DNA of 64,000 nucleotides from Thiothrix subterranea (GTDB lineage Bacteria; Pseudomonadota; Gammaproteobacteria; Thiotrichales; Thiotrichaceae): assembly GCF_016772315.1 (NCBI RefSeq), contig NZ_CP053482.1, forward strand, positions 558,001-622,000, written 5' to 3'. A model generated the notes under the pieces. It was not told the origin of the DNA. It made no database searches and worked only from the letters and a program-made list of their open reading frames with translations. Below, piece after piece: positions 1-10,015 of the stretch; position 1 is the first letter of the stretch; each line of letters opens with the position of its first letter. Position numbers and translations under genes: made by a program.

Positions 1-6
1 AAGATT

Positions 7-1074
7 TCAGAGTGCCAGCCATTGCTCTGCTACCTTTTCAATATCCAGATACTCCACAGAGAGAGCGGCATGTTGTTGAAACTGTTGATGTAAATTTTCA
101 TCGAGACAAACCCGATCCAAGGCGATTGCCAGTGCTTGCGGATCATTTGTCGGCACTAACAAACCATTTTCGCCATCACGGATAATCTCACGCGGCCCGG
201 TTTCACAATCGGTCGAAATCACCGGACGCCCCAGCCCCAACGCTTCAATCAAAATCACCGGAAAGCCTTCGTGCAAACTCGACAGCACCAAACACCGCGC
301 CTTCGCAATATACGGGTAAGGGTTGCGCATAAATCCCGGCATCAACACCTGCGCTTCCAGCCCTAAGCGCTTAATGTGTTGCTCCAAGCTCGCCCGTTCT
401 GAACCCTCGCCCAAAATCAATAGTTTAAACGTTTGCGAAGCCTGTGAATGCGCGTAAGCTTCTAACAAACTGGGGAAGTTTTTTTCAGGACTCAAGCGCC
501 CTGCCGCCACAATATAAGCGCCATTCACGCTAACAGCGGGACGTTCCGTCGCCAATTCACGGATGCGATACAAATTCACCGGGTTATACAAACAATTAAT
601 ATTTTGCAAACCCAAGTGTTGCTGGAAAATACGCATCCCCTCTCTGGAAACCGCGATCACTTTTTTCGCACGCGGGTACAACCAACGTGCAAACAGCCAA
701 TCAAACCGCGTAAAGTTGCGCTCAGGGTTACAATGATTCGCCGCAATGGTTTGGCGACTCGCCAAAATGGCAGGAAAGCTGGCATGTTCCATCACGCTGA
801 TAATGGTATCAAAATGCCTTACGTTAAAAATGCGCCGAAGCTGACTGGCACGGTCTAAAAAATTGAATACCTTGGGCAAAAACCCCGCTTTGGAAGGACA
901 CTGAATGTCAATCAGCTCCCCCGCATACGGGTAATAGCGCTGCCTGCCATCAAACAGAATCAGCGTCACGTCATGCTGCTTAGCAAATTGGAAGGACAAA
1001 TCAGACACCACCTTTTCTGCGCCTCCCATGCCCAGCGAGTAAACCACCAAGGCGATTTTTCTGCGCACTGTCAT
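7..1074 (-). CDS. GT4-family glycosyltransferase
   Basis: A 355-residue GT-B fold glycosyltransferase that should transfer a sugar from a nucleotide-activated donor during surface glycan synthesis. The N-terminus (KIALVVYSLGMGGAEKVVSDL) is the glycine-rich acceptor-domain start typical of GT4 enzymes. The C-terminal half has AAGRLSPEKNF and the E-x7-E donor motif (about E268 and E276, EGFPVILIE), followed by GRPVISTDCETGPREII. Length is normal for the family. The start overlaps the stop of the upstream gene by ATGA, so the two genes are probably translationally coupled. Donor and acceptor cannot be read from the sequence. Confidence 0.88.
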   Translation of the reverse strand: MTVRRKIALVVYSLGMGGAEKVVSDLSFQFAKQHDVTLILFDGRQRYYPYAGELIDIQCPSKAGFLPKVFNFLDRASQLRRIFNVRHFDTIISVMEHASFPAILASRQTIAANHCNPERNFTRFDWLFARWLYPRAKKVIAVSREGMRIFQQHLGLQNINCLYNPVNLYRIRELATERPAVSVNGAYIVAAGRLSPEKNFPSLLEAYAHSQASQTFKLLILGEGSERASLEQHIKRLGLEAQVLMPGFMRNPYPYIAKARCLVLSSLHEGFPVILIEALGLGRPVISTDCETGPREIIRDGENGLLVPTNDPQALAIALDRVCLDENLHQQFQQHAALSVEYLDIEKVAEQWLAL

Positions 1075-2753
1075 GAACTGATCACCAGCGGTTGGCTAAA
1101 AAAACGGTTTAACTTCACCACCCAACGATCCACGATCCCCAAACGCCGATGCACATGCACCGCATCCGCCACCGATACTGGCGAACTCACGCCCAACGTG
1201 TGCATTCCATTCATATCGTGTTGACCATCAGGCAGGTAAGCACTGACCAGTTGTTCGCGGTAGGTATTCACATCCAGTTGCTGAATCCGATTAATATTCA
1301 GGCCACGCCCGTAGGTTCCCGCGCAATTTTGTGACGGTCGATACCACTCCCCTGCTGCGTTAAAAATACGCCCCGCCGGACGCGCTCGTGCCGCACTTGC
1401 CACCACCGGATTTTGCGGATGCGCCTGCCATTGCGTGCTCAAAGGGTCATCCGCATGAAACAAATACAAGGCTTCACTGGGCGAACAGCGTTGATCGTGG
1501 CGCATACTCGCAAACAGCCACCAACGTCCCTCGTATTCCATTAAGGTCGCATCGTAAGCTTCCACGCCTGTCATCAGGTTCTTCTCAAACACCCAACGGT
1601 GCGGAAAGTCTTCGCAACGGTAAACCTCCACCGTGTGATTGCCCGCCGTTTCAGGAATCATGTAATAGTTACCCTGATGCTGAAACACAAACGGATACGA
1701 CAGGTGGTAGGACTTTTCCAAAATAGTCACGGGTTCAGTATGCGAACCGTCGGCATTCAAGCGCACGCAAGCCAAATGCCCAATGCCCCGTGCGTAAATC
1801 AATTCCTCAAAAAACACGTATTGCTCACCGGCGTGCTCGACCACAAACGGGTCAGCCCAAAAGCGATCACGCGGCGGAAGCCATTTACGAAATTGTTCCA
1901 ATGCACCCGCCTCGGTCACTTGTCCAGTGGCTTTGCTGAGCAAAATCCATTGTTCTGCGCGAAACAGGGAAATGAATAATTTATTGAGGAAATTGCAGAG
2001 GTAACGCCACAACACTTGCAGGGTTGTTACCGCCCCAAGGCTGACTGACTTCGTGGGCGGAGCTAAGGCTAATGGCTGCATACGCGCTGTAACGTTCTCG
2101 AAGAACGTCTTTTCCCCAAGATTCAGCAGTTCTTGAAGGCGCTGGGGCAGAAAATCCACCATTTTCCAAAGGGTGCGCTCAACCCCACGGTTAATGGATG
2201 CACCATCGGTGCTAGTCGTGGCAGCAAAAATATACGCTGGAGCCGTGTTACCAGCGGTCCAACGCTCAATCCCTGACAGAATTTCTGCTTGCTGATTCAC
2301 GTATTCACGTATGCCGGTGTAACGGTCGGAACGCTCAAATGCCTGACCGAAAAAGTGCCGCCATACTCCGTATTTAGCCGCACCAATCAATTCAGGCAAG
2401 GGTGCTTGCGCACTCAAATCAATCACCACATCCAGCGCTTGCTGTTCAAGTAAAGTGTGGTAGCGCTTGCCACCCGCATCACACACGTTCACATCCCCCA
2501 GCAAGTTCAAAAAACTGGTGGGTTGTTGTGCCGCTACCGGGCATTTGAATAACTTACCGTCAATATAATGCAGCGTATTCAATAAAGCGGCATTAATACG
2601 CTGTAACAGCGTCAAGGCAACCGGTTGGCGAAACACAACCATGACCAAACGCACACCACCGGATGCGAGTAAACGCTCCAACATTTGGTACTGCCAAGCA
2701 GCCATGTATTCGCCCTCTACGACCAGGGCAGCCCGGAAAGCGTTCACAGACAT
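1071..2753 (-). CDS. GINT1-like glycan-transfer protein (five-bladed propeller type)
   Basis: A 560-residue protein. The N-terminal ~230 residues resemble a formyltransferase-like fold (VVEGEYMAAWQYQMLERLL). The C-terminal half (about 270-560) carries the repeated W-ADPF-V, YVFFEEL, SYPFVFQ, YYMIPET and WWLFASM blocks. These are known from the N-terminal region of plant glucosamine inositolphosphorylceramide transferases and related bacterial polysaccharide proteins. It likely takes part in surface glycan or glycolipid assembly together with the overlapping glycosyltransferase downstream. The substrate is unknown, and the family assignment rests on these visible motifs only. Confidence 0.65.
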   Translation of the reverse strand: MSVNAFRAALVVEGEYMAAWQYQMLERLLASGGVRLVMVVFRQPVALTLLQRINAALLNTLHYIDGKLFKCPVAAQQPTSFLNLLGDVNVCDAGGKRYHTLLEQQALDVVIDLSAQAPLPELIGAAKYGVWRHFFGQAFERSDRYTGIREYVNQQAEILSGIERWTAGNTAPAYIFAATTSTDGASINRGVERTLWKMVDFLPQRLQELLNLGEKTFFENVTARMQPLALAPPTKSVSLGAVTTLQVLWRYLCNFLNKLFISLFRAEQWILLSKATGQVTEAGALEQFRKWLPPRDRFWADPFVVEHAGEQYVFFEELIYARGIGHLACVRLNADGSHTEPVTILEKSYHLSYPFVFQHQGNYYMIPETAGNHTVEVYRCEDFPHRWVFEKNLMTGVEAYDATLMEYEGRWWLFASMRHDQRCSPSEALYLFHADDPLSTQWQAHPQNPVVASAARARPAGRIFNAAGEWYRPSQNCAGTYGRGLNINRIQQLDVNTYREQLVSAYLPDGQHDMNGMHTLGVSSPVSVADAVHVHRRLGIVDRWVVKLNRFFSQPLVISS

Positions 2754-2794
2754 TACGACGCTCGCTTACTATTTTAGTCATTGTTACGGATGAG

Positions 2795-4396
2795 TTATGT
2801 CATTGCGCCACCTTGTACATAAGCGGCAGCGGTGGAATAAGCCACTCTAAGAAATTGCTTATCCTGAACACACGGAATGATCACCTTGCAGCGGCTATCG
2901 GCTAATTGATAAATCAAGCGTTGCAACCGCTCAGTATTAGTACTGCGAATACTCTCATTCACCAAACCAACATCCACACGTACCAAAACGGGTTTCACCA
3001 CTTGGGCAAATTTCAGCGCTTGGGGTGAATCTGGCAGGCCATCAATCGCCAATCGTACACCAAGTGCTTTCAACAACTTAATGACTTTGCCCAGTTGCGC
3101 GAGGTGTGCCATGCAATCCTGATAGGGGAATGCCAATACAATGCGTTTTGCCGCATCCGGCGCAGCATTCAACAACTCGACGACCCGTTTTAGCTCGGTT
3201 TCATTATTCAGAATTGCACCGCCTACGGACACAAAAACCAGATAACTGGGCTTTTCATGCCCCTGAGATGACAAACGCAACACCACTTGCCCAAGATTCC
3301 AGTAATCCAGCCGGGAACGCCCGCCACCATTGCCTAATTGTTTGACTAGCGCGGCATAGTTCAATTGCTGTGCTTTTTGCTGAAATTCGGGTTCTGCCAA
3401 ATAAATGCTGGGCAAATTTTCCTTCATGCGTTGAAGTTTGTGGAACACCATTTTCATTCCCGCCACGGTTGGCGGCACCAGCGGCGCAACGGCTCTCGGT
3501 GATGCTACGGAGACTTCGGCGGGCGCAACGCGGGGCGCAGGCGCATGTTGCAAGCGCTGCTCAGTCGCCTCCCAAGGGTTATCTTGTTTACGCAACGACA
3601 CGCCTTTCAGCATATTGCGTTCCAGTGGGCGCACGTGTAACTGCGTGCAACGCTTGCCTTTCAGCACCGCAGGAATGAAGCGGATTTCTGCCCGCATCCG
3701 TTCACCATCCAATGTGCGCAAGGTAATCAGTAAGCGGTTGGAAGGCTTGCTACCGACATCCGCCGCCTTACTCATGGCTTCAAAGGTTTTGCGCTCCGGG
3801 GTATCCACCAAATGCGCTACTGGCATGGAACGCACTTCCGCCATGCTTTCAAACCCAAATAAAGTCACATAAGCGTTATTCGCATACAAATGCATTCCCT
3901 GAGAAATATACGCAATCGCTTCCCACGAATAATCCACCAACCAATGGCAACGTAACTCCGCCACCCCCAGCAAATGTTTGCAGTCACGAAAATCTTGTTT
4001 AATCGCGGAATAACGCAGCAAAAAATCAATGTATTGGGAGAAGTATTCCAAATCATTCAGCGGCAAAATGCAGGATTCAACGCCCATCAACCAAGTCGTC
4101 AAACCTTGCCATTCATCCCGTGCCACCCACACCAGCAGCGTATCGGGCGAATAACGCTGCAAGGTTTCCAGCAAATCCGTCGCCGGTTTGGTTTTTTCAT
4201 GCGGGCAAAACAACAGGTGCGGCTGAAGCTCCTGCAACACGGGGATCAGTTGCTGCACCGATGCCACCTGTTTCAGCTCCAGCAGCACATCAGAGTGGCG
4301 CAACGCCGCATCTAACGACGCCGTTACTTCCACATCCTGATCAATGACAACACAATGTATCTTCTGCTTTCTCATACCACAGAAGATACGCATCAC
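2795..4396 (-). CDS. REC-PAS-degenerate EAL protein, probable c-di-GMP effector (FimX-like)
   Basis: A 533-residue protein. Residues ~10-130 look like a receiver domain (HCVVIDQDVEVTASLDAAL, HLLFCPHEKT). Residues ~150-270 look like a PAS domain (AYISQGMHLYANNAYVTLFGFE). The last ~210 residues are an EAL fold. The catalytic signatures are lost: the position of E in EAL is not recognisable, DDFG is replaced by IDGL, KID by RVD and AEGVE by IPCVQ. There is no GGDEF domain. The protein should therefore bind but not cut c-di-GMP, as FimX does. The start is uncertain: the ORF opens with GTG-ATG, and GGAGG lies only 2 bases before that ATG; a third candidate ATG lies at 4375. It sits next to a PilZ-like gene on the same strand. 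Confidence 0.72.
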   Translation of the reverse strand: MMRIFCGMRKQKIHCVVIDQDVEVTASLDAALRHSDVLLELKQVASVQQLIPVLQELQPHLLFCPHEKTKPATDLLETLQRYSPDTLLVWVARDEWQGLTTWLMGVESCILPLNDLEYFSQYIDFLLRYSAIKQDFRDCKHLLGVAELRCHWLVDYSWEAIAYISQGMHLYANNAYVTLFGFESMAEVRSMPVAHLVDTPERKTFEAMSKAADVGSKPSNRLLITLRTLDGERMRAEIRFIPAVLKGKRCTQLHVRPLERNMLKGVSLRKQDNPWEATEQRLQHAPAPRVAPAEVSVASPRAVAPLVPPTVAGMKMVFHKLQRMKENLPSIYLAEPEFQQKAQQLNYAALVKQLGNGGGRSRLDYWNLGQVVLRLSSQGHEKPSYLVFVSVGGAILNNETELKRVVELLNAAPDAAKRIVLAFPYQDCMAHLAQLGKVIKLLKALGVRLAIDGLPDSPQALKFAQVVKPVLVRVDVGLVNESIRSTNTERLQRLIYQLADSRCKVIIPCVQDKQFLRVAYSTAAAYVQGGAMT

Positions 4397-4464
4397 CTCC
4401 GGCTAAACCTACATAAAGACCGATTATCGAGTATGACTAGGGGATGAACTGCATAACGGACGGT

Positions 4465-6150
4465 TTAAAGCGACTGCCACAATGACGTAAAGTCATCCTC
4501 ATCTTCTTCCAAGGTCTTATCCGCCAACGTGGTAAAGCGAAAATAAGCAAACGCCCCCAAACACTCATCCAGCAGCACCAAACGCACCCGCTCTTCACGC
4601 TCGGCAAATTCCAACCGAATTTCATCGCTGGCTTGGAAGATATACGCGGGCAAAATCAACGCAGGATCAGGCCGCACGCCTTCAATGCTGGGCAACATTA
4701 AGCCTTCCACCGGCATTTTTTGCGTCACCTGACGGTTGAGCACTTGCAACACCGATACTTCCATGATTTTGGTGGACAGCAATTCAACGCCACAACACAA
4801 ACCTTTGGTAGCGACAAACTCCATCCACTTAATCACCCCAATCATCCATACCGAACTGTCATCACCGAGGTCACGCAATGCTACAATTTCGCCAACCCGT
4901 GCGCCCGACACTTCCTTGCCTTCCCAACGCAAACCGTAACCGCCCACGCTGGTATTCATCACGCGCCAGGTTTGGATACACGCTCCCTCATCCTCCGCCA
5001 CCTGCTGAATCACCGCTTTGCGTGCTTCACCCTCGTCTTCGTAATCGCTGGCCATGAACACATTGAACAACATGTCTTCGGCTTCCGCATCTTCACTCAC
5101 CTCGGTTTTCTGCGCACGGCGAATCACCGATAACACGTCGGGCATCCGCGTGACCATGCCAATCTGCGCATTTTTCGGAAAGCGGTTATAACTGCGATTC
5201 TGTACCGCCGTCAGGTGATAAATCACCCGTTTCGCCAGATTGCGGCTCAAGCCATCCTGAAGCATCATCGCGGGTACGCCCTTTGCCTCCAGTTCACGAA
5301 TATGCGCATCCATCTGCGCCACCAACACGCTCAAATTCAGCACGCGCACGGTCGGGGAATGCGGCAAATCACTCGACAACATCATCACTGCCGGTTCATC
5401 GCTGTTGAGAATGGCAGCATGAACATACGCCCCCACCTGCTCCCCGCTGGTCTCCCGCGCAATCGTCACCAAATGCGTGTATTGCGTGAAATACTGCACC
5501 AAACGCGCCACTTCCCCCTGCCGCAAGCAATAGGGTTTAGCCAGCGCCAACAAATTCATCTGGGTGTAACGGGTTTCAATCGTCGGTGCACCGGGAACAG
5601 CATCCCGCAACGCGATTTTTTCCACCCCATTTTCAACCGCCAGCAAATAGAGGTGATGAATGTCATGCCACAAGGTTTCGCGAGTGCGCACATAGACCGA
5701 ATACGTGAGCAACAGCACCTTGCCCATGAAATCCAACGCTCGATAAATTGCCAGTTGCAAGGCTTTTTTATTGCCCTCTTTTTTGGTCATCATATCCAGC
5801 GCCGCGACCTGATACGACCCTGCAAACTCCAGCATCAACGATTGCGTCAGCTCGAAAATCTTCTGACTTTTCAAGGTTAATGGAAAGGCACGCGCTTCAA
5901 GATGACGCTGCAACGCTTCCAGCGCCACATCGACGGCAGGGCGTAACATTTCACTAATTTGTAACCGCGCCATCGCAGGCAATGCCCGCCGGTTCAAATC
6001 CACCAGACCGTGAAAAATGCGCCGTGTGGTTTCACCGGGGTCGGTTAATGGCAAGGCGGCAATCCAGTCACGCGCCTTGCTGGGTGACAGGGGAATAAAC
6101 CGATGGTTGGAAATCTGCGCTTCGTCGGTAGCCATGTTCGCTGTGTCCAC
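4465..6150 (-). CDS. PilZ-like domain protein, probable c-di-GMP receptor
   Basis: A 561-residue soluble protein with a long helical N-terminal region of about 330 residues and no catalytic motif I recognise. The C-terminal part contains WRVMNTSVGGYGLRWEG followed by VGEIVALRD. This fits the N-x-S-x-x-G strand and downstream barrel of PilZ-type c-di-GMP binding domains. Family resemblance is to large gammaproteobacterial proteins with C-terminal PilZ barrels. The neighbouring degenerate EAL gene on the same strand supports a shared role in c-di-GMP signalling, perhaps motility or pili. The canonical RxxxR arginine motif is not obvious to me, so ligand binding is inferred. Confidence 0.55.
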   Translation of the reverse strand: MDTANMATDEAQISNHRFIPLSPSKARDWIAALPLTDPGETTRRIFHGLVDLNRRALPAMARLQISEMLRPAVDVALEALQRHLEARAFPLTLKSQKIFELTQSLMLEFAGSYQVAALDMMTKKEGNKKALQLAIYRALDFMGKVLLLTYSVYVRTRETLWHDIHHLYLLAVENGVEKIALRDAVPGAPTIETRYTQMNLLALAKPYCLRQGEVARLVQYFTQYTHLVTIARETSGEQVGAYVHAAILNSDEPAVMMLSSDLPHSPTVRVLNLSVLVAQMDAHIRELEAKGVPAMMLQDGLSRNLAKRVIYHLTAVQNRSYNRFPKNAQIGMVTRMPDVLSVIRRAQKTEVSEDAEAEDMLFNVFMASDYEDEGEARKAVIQQVAEDEGACIQTWRVMNTSVGGYGLRWEGKEVSGARVGEIVALRDLGDDSSVWMIGVIKWMEFVATKGLCCGVELLSTKIMEVSVLQVLNRQVTQKMPVEGLMLPSIEGVRPDPALILPAYIFQASDEIRLEFAEREERVRLVLLDECLGAFAYFRFTTLADKTLEEDEDDFTSLWQSL

Positions 6151-6241
6151 TCTTATTTTTTATGTATTTGCCGAGTGTAGCAGTATTCCAGACAGCAGAC
6201 GAACACGAGGCGATAATCGCGATTATCGCCGTATTTCCCCC

Positions 6242-8695
6242 TCAAGCTTTCAATAAGGATAGCGGTAGCACATTCAGCAAACTGCGTAAATTCCAATACC
6301 CCGCCACGCCCACCAACAGACTGCCCAGGACTGTCCCGATGATCAACGGCAACAGATTCAAACGCAAATCCAAATCAAACAAATAATACGCCAACACATT
6401 CCCCGCCGTTAAAGCCAGCAATCCTGCCAACGCCCCCGCCAATGCGCCCAGCAATAAAAACTCGCTCCAAATGCGCCGTTGCAGCAATGCCCGCCCTGCC
6501 CCCAAGGATTTGAGGATCGCCAATTCGCGTCGCCGCTCCGCCTTTTGGGATTGCAACGCTGCGATCAATACCACAACGCCAGCAATCAGGGTGAACACAA
6601 AAATCCCCTGCACCGCCAGACTCACTTGCTCCACCAATGAACGCACCTCGCTCACCACCGCGCCCACATCAATTGCAGTCACGCTGGGAAACTCACGAAT
6701 CAGCGCCGTCACCAACGGTTTTTGCTCACCCAAATGGATGCTGGTAATCAAGGTTTGCGGCAAGGCATCCACCGTTCCCGGTGCCGCGACCACAAAGAAA
6801 TTCGGCTGCATACTGTCCCAACGCACTTCGCGCACACTGGTCACGGTATCGCTCAGCCGTTGCCCCGCAATATCAAACGTCAGTTTGTCGCCCATGCCAA
6901 ACTTGAGCGTTTCACCAATGCCTTGCTCAATCGACAAACCGCCCTGCTTGCCGTCAAACCACTGCCCTTCCAACAAGGCATTGCTCGCCGGAAATGTTGC
7001 AAACGATGACAGGTTAAACTCACGTTCCAGCAAACGTTGCGCCCGCTGTTCGGGATAATCATCCGGTTTCACGGGTTTGCCATTGATTTCCACCAAACGC
7101 CCGCGAATCATCGGGTACAGCGCCGTTTTCACGCCACGTTCGTTCAAAAAACGTTGCAGCGGCGCGGCTTCTGCCGGTTGGATATTAATCAGAAAATGAT
7201 CCGGCGCATCCGCAGGCAAGGTTTGCTCCCACCGATCCAGCAAATCGGTACGCACCGTGGTCAACAACAGCAACGCAAACAAGCCCGTCGCAAACACCAC
7301 CACCAACAACACCGCCCGTTTGGAACGCCCCAACGCAGGCAACCAGCCCCAACCGGCACGTTTCCCCGCCTGCTGCACCAAGCGCAAACCCGCCCCCGCC
7401 AATGCTGCAAACAAACCAATCCCAACAATCAGCCCCACCAGCAACAATCCCGCCAGCAACACATCCCGCGCTTGCAACCACAACAAACCAAACACCGCCA
7501 ACACCAAACACACCACCACCAACCAGGTTGATTGCTGCGTTCCTTGCAACGCCCCCTGCAAAATCTGCATCGGCGAGGTATTCACCAAACGCAATAACGG
7601 CGGCAACGCAAACCCCAGCAGCAACACCACCGCCGTCAATAAGCCGCTCAAGGCAGGCATAGCGCTCGGTGCAGGCAACTCCTTACCCACAAAGCGGCTC
7701 AACCATTCCGCCAATCCAAATTGCAACAGCAATCCCAACGTTACCCCAATCGCGGCTGCCAGCAATGCCGTCAACAACAGTGAAAACGCATGATCGACTA
7801 ACACTTGCCGCCGCGACATGCCCATCGCTTTCAACACCGCCACCGCAGGCAATTCACGCCGCATCAAACTCGCGGAAGTCAGCACCACAGCCGCCCCCGC
7901 CAACACCACGCTCAATAAAGCCGCCAACCCCAAAAAACGCCCCGAACGCTGCAAAGTTTGCTGCACCGATGCCAAATCTTCATCCAAGGTGCGCACCCGC
8001 TCCGTCGGCTTTAATTGCGGTTCAAGTGCCTGCTGCAACTGTTTGATCAGCTTGAGATCACCAGCGAATAATTGATTGAAACGCGCCCGACTCGCAGGCG
8101 ACAGCAATTGAGTAGCAGGCAAATCATCCAGATTCATCAATACCACCGGCGCAAGCTGAAATAAATTGCTGCTACGATCCGGCTCCTGCGTCAACACCCG
8201 CGTCAACGTGAACGTGCTGCGCCCCAACGTCACGGTTGCCCCCGACTGCACGCCCAATTCCGCAAACAAGCGCGCTTCCGCCCAAATTTCGCCCTTTGCA
8301 GGCACACGTCCGGTGGAAAGTACTTCAACCGCATCCGGTGCATCTGCCGTTTTCAAATCACCCCGCAATGGGTAAGCGCTGGAAACCGCTTTCAATTGCG
8401 TCAGTTGCAACTTCTCACCGATCGACGCCATGCTAGGGAAACTCACGGTTTCCGCCGTTTCCAAACCCAGAGCCTGCGCCTGTTGCACATAAGCTTTATC
8501 CAACGGGCGTGCCGATGTCAGCACCAAATCGCCGCCCAACAGTTGGCGTGCTTGCGCTTGCATTGCGTTTTCCACCCGACTGGTGAAAAAGCCCACCGAT
8601 GTCACCACCGTCACCGACACCACCAATGCCAGCAATAACAAACGCAATTCCGGCATCCGCCAACGTTGTTGCCAATGTTGAAACAGCAACTTCAT
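6242..8695 (-). CDS. ybbP: ABC transporter permease, FtsX/YbbP type
   Basis: An 817-residue inner-membrane permease of the MacB/FtsX class. One N-terminal membrane segment (LRLLLLALVVSVTVVTSVGFF) precedes a large periplasmic domain (~40-250). It is followed by two sets of FtsX-type segments: the first near SGRFLGLAALLSVVLAGAAVVLTSASLMRRELPAVAVLKAMG, the second near the C-terminus with RRRELAILKSLGAGR. I place the start at 8695 (MKLLFQHW) because this ATG overlaps the stop of the ATPase gene as ATGA. An upstream in-frame ATG would extend it 13 residues into ybbA. With YbbA it should form a lipid or lipoprotein-type export or envelope-stress complex, as in the conserved ybbA-ybbP/tesA locus. 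Confidence 0.88.
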   Translation of the reverse strand: MKLLFQHWQQRWRMPELRLLLLALVVSVTVVTSVGFFTSRVENAMQAQARQLLGGDLVLTSARPLDKAYVQQAQALGLETAETVSFPSMASIGEKLQLTQLKAVSSAYPLRGDLKTADAPDAVEVLSTGRVPAKGEIWAEARLFAELGVQSGATVTLGRSTFTLTRVLTQEPDRSSNLFQLAPVVLMNLDDLPATQLLSPASRARFNQLFAGDLKLIKQLQQALEPQLKPTERVRTLDEDLASVQQTLQRSGRFLGLAALLSVVLAGAAVVLTSASLMRRELPAVAVLKAMGMSRRQVLVDHAFSLLLTALLAAAIGVTLGLLLQFGLAEWLSRFVGKELPAPSAMPALSGLLTAVVLLLGFALPPLLRLVNTSPMQILQGALQGTQQSTWLVVVCLVLAVFGLLWLQARDVLLAGLLLVGLIVGIGLFAALAGAGLRLVQQAGKRAGWGWLPALGRSKRAVLLVVVFATGLFALLLLTTVRTDLLDRWEQTLPADAPDHFLINIQPAEAAPLQRFLNERGVKTALYPMIRGRLVEINGKPVKPDDYPEQRAQRLLEREFNLSSFATFPASNALLEGQWFDGKQGGLSIEQGIGETLKFGMGDKLTFDIAGQRLSDTVTSVREVRWDSMQPNFFVVAAPGTVDALPQTLITSIHLGEQKPLVTALIREFPSVTAIDVGAVVSEVRSLVEQVSLAVQGIFVFTLIAGVVVLIAALQSQKAERRRELAILKSLGAGRALLQRRIWSEFLLLGALAGALAGLLALTAGNVLAYYLFDLDLRLNLLPLIIGTVLGSLLVGVAGYWNLRSLLNVLPLSLLKA

Positions 8696-9363
8696 ACCAG
8701 CGTCCCCTCTTCCATCCGATAATGCCGCTGGCAACGTGCCGCCAGCGTGTCATCGTGCGTCACCAGAACCAAGGTCGTCTGGAATTTTTCCTGCAACGCA
8801 AACAGCAATTCACTGATTTCATGCCCGGTGGCGCGGTCAAGATTGCCGGTTGGCTCATCCGCGAACAAAATTTGCGGGCGGGTCACAAACGCTCGCGCCA
8901 AGGCTACCCGCTGCTGCTCCCCACCCGAAAGCTGGTTCGGGTAATGGCTCAAACGTTCCGCCAGCCCCACTTGCTGCAAAGCTTCTGTTGCCAACTGCGC
9001 ACGCGCATTCACCGCCGCACCCAATTCTAATGGCAACATCACGTTTTCCAACGCCGTCAGATTTTCCAGCAAGTGAAAGGATTGGAACACAAACCCGACC
9101 CGCCCCAGCCGCAACGCTGCCCGCTGGTCTTCATCCAAACCGTCAAGGTTTTGCCCAAATAACATGACTGTACCGCTGGTCGGCAAATCCAGACCCGCCA
9201 GCAAACCCAGCAAGGTGCTTTTGCCCGAACCCGATAGCCCGGTAATCGCCACCGACTCACCTGTGTCAATAGCCAGGCTTACGCCTCGGAGAATTTGCAA
9301 TTCACGTCCCGCTTGGGGGATAGTTTTGACCAAGTTGGTGGTCTGAATAATCGTTTTGTTCAT
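8692..9363 (-). CDS. ybbA: ABC transporter ATP-binding protein, YbbA/LolD type
   Basis: A 223-residue ATPase with Walker A (GLSGSGKST), Q-loop (FVFQSFHLL), signature LSGGEQQRVALARA, Walker B (ILFADEPTGNLD) and H-loop (LVLVTHD). It is closest in style to the LolD/MacB/YbbA class. The ATG at 9363 (MNKTIIQTTNLVK) gives the usual family length; an in-frame ATG 10 codons upstream would run into the tesA start region. Its stop overlaps the permease start. It is divergent from tesA with only 19 bases between the start codons, so its promoter must overlap the start of tesA. Confidence 0.9.
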   Translation of the reverse strand: MNKTIIQTTNLVKTIPQAGRELQILRGVSLAIDTGESVAITGLSGSGKSTLLGLLAGLDLPTSGTVMLFGQNLDGLDEDQRAALRLGRVGFVFQSFHLLENLTALENVMLPLELGAAVNARAQLATEALQQVGLAERLSHYPNQLSGGEQQRVALARAFVTRPQILFADEPTGNLDRATGHEISELLFALQEKFQTTLVLVTHDDTLAARCQRHYRMEEGTLV

Positions 9364-9382
9364 ATTCTTAAGGAATCCGTTG

Positions 9383-10015
9383 ATGTTACGCACACTTTAC
9401 CTGATCTTTTGCCTCTTGAGCTTTTTACCAGCCGTGACTGTGGTTATGGCGGATGAGACCACCCCTGCCAGCAAAAATTCCTCAACCTTATTGGTCTGGG
9501 GGGATAGTTTGAGTGCAGCTTATGGAATTCCGGTCGAAAAAGGCTGGGTTAGCTTGTTACAAACCAAACTGGGCGACCACTATAAGGTGGTGAATGGCAG
9601 CATCAGCGGCGAAACCACCGCAGGCGGTTTGACCCGCTTACCAGAAGCACTCAAACAGCACGCCCCCGATTATGTCTTGCTGGAACTCGGTGCGAATGAC
9701 GGCTTGCGCGGCATCGACCTACCCACCATGCGCCGCAATCTGGAACAGATGATTACGCTCTCGCAAGCTGCTGATACCAAGGTCATCTTGCTAGGCATCC
9801 AGTTACCACCCAATTACGGCACAACTTTCACTGAAAAGTTTAGCACCACCTACACCGACCTAGCCAAACAGTATACACTTCCATTGCTGCCTTTCCTGCT
9901 GGAAGGTATTGCGGAAAATTGGGATTTGATGCAAGCGGATGGCTTACATCCCACGGCGGAAGCCCAACCACAAATACTGGAAAATGTCTGGAAAGTATTA
10001 GAAGCAGCACTCTAG
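9383..10015 (+). CDS. tesA: Arylesterase / lysophospholipase L1, SGNH hydrolase
   Basis: A 210-residue periplasmic SGNH hydrolase that cleaves thioesters, aryl esters or lysophospholipids. The signal peptide is MLRTLYLIFCLLSFLPAVTVVMA. Block I GDSLS has nucleophile Ser42, block II is NGSISGETTAGG, block III is LGANDGLRG, and the DGLHP block supplies Asp186 and His189. The start at 9383 is chosen over an upstream ATG because AAGGA lies 8 bases before it and it gives a clean signal peptide. The divergent pairing with ybbA-ybbP matches the order known from E. coli and many other gammaproteobacteria. Confidence 0.92.
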   Translation: MLRTLYLIFCLLSFLPAVTVVMADETTPASKNSSTLLVWGDSLSAAYGIPVEKGWVSLLQTKLGDHYKVVNGSISGETTAGGLTRLPEALKQHAPDYVLLELGANDGLRGIDLPTMRRNLEQMITLSQAADTKVILLGIQLPPNYGTTFTEKFSTTYTDLAKQYTLPLLPFLLEGIAENWDLMQADGLHPTAEAQPQILENVWKVLEAAL

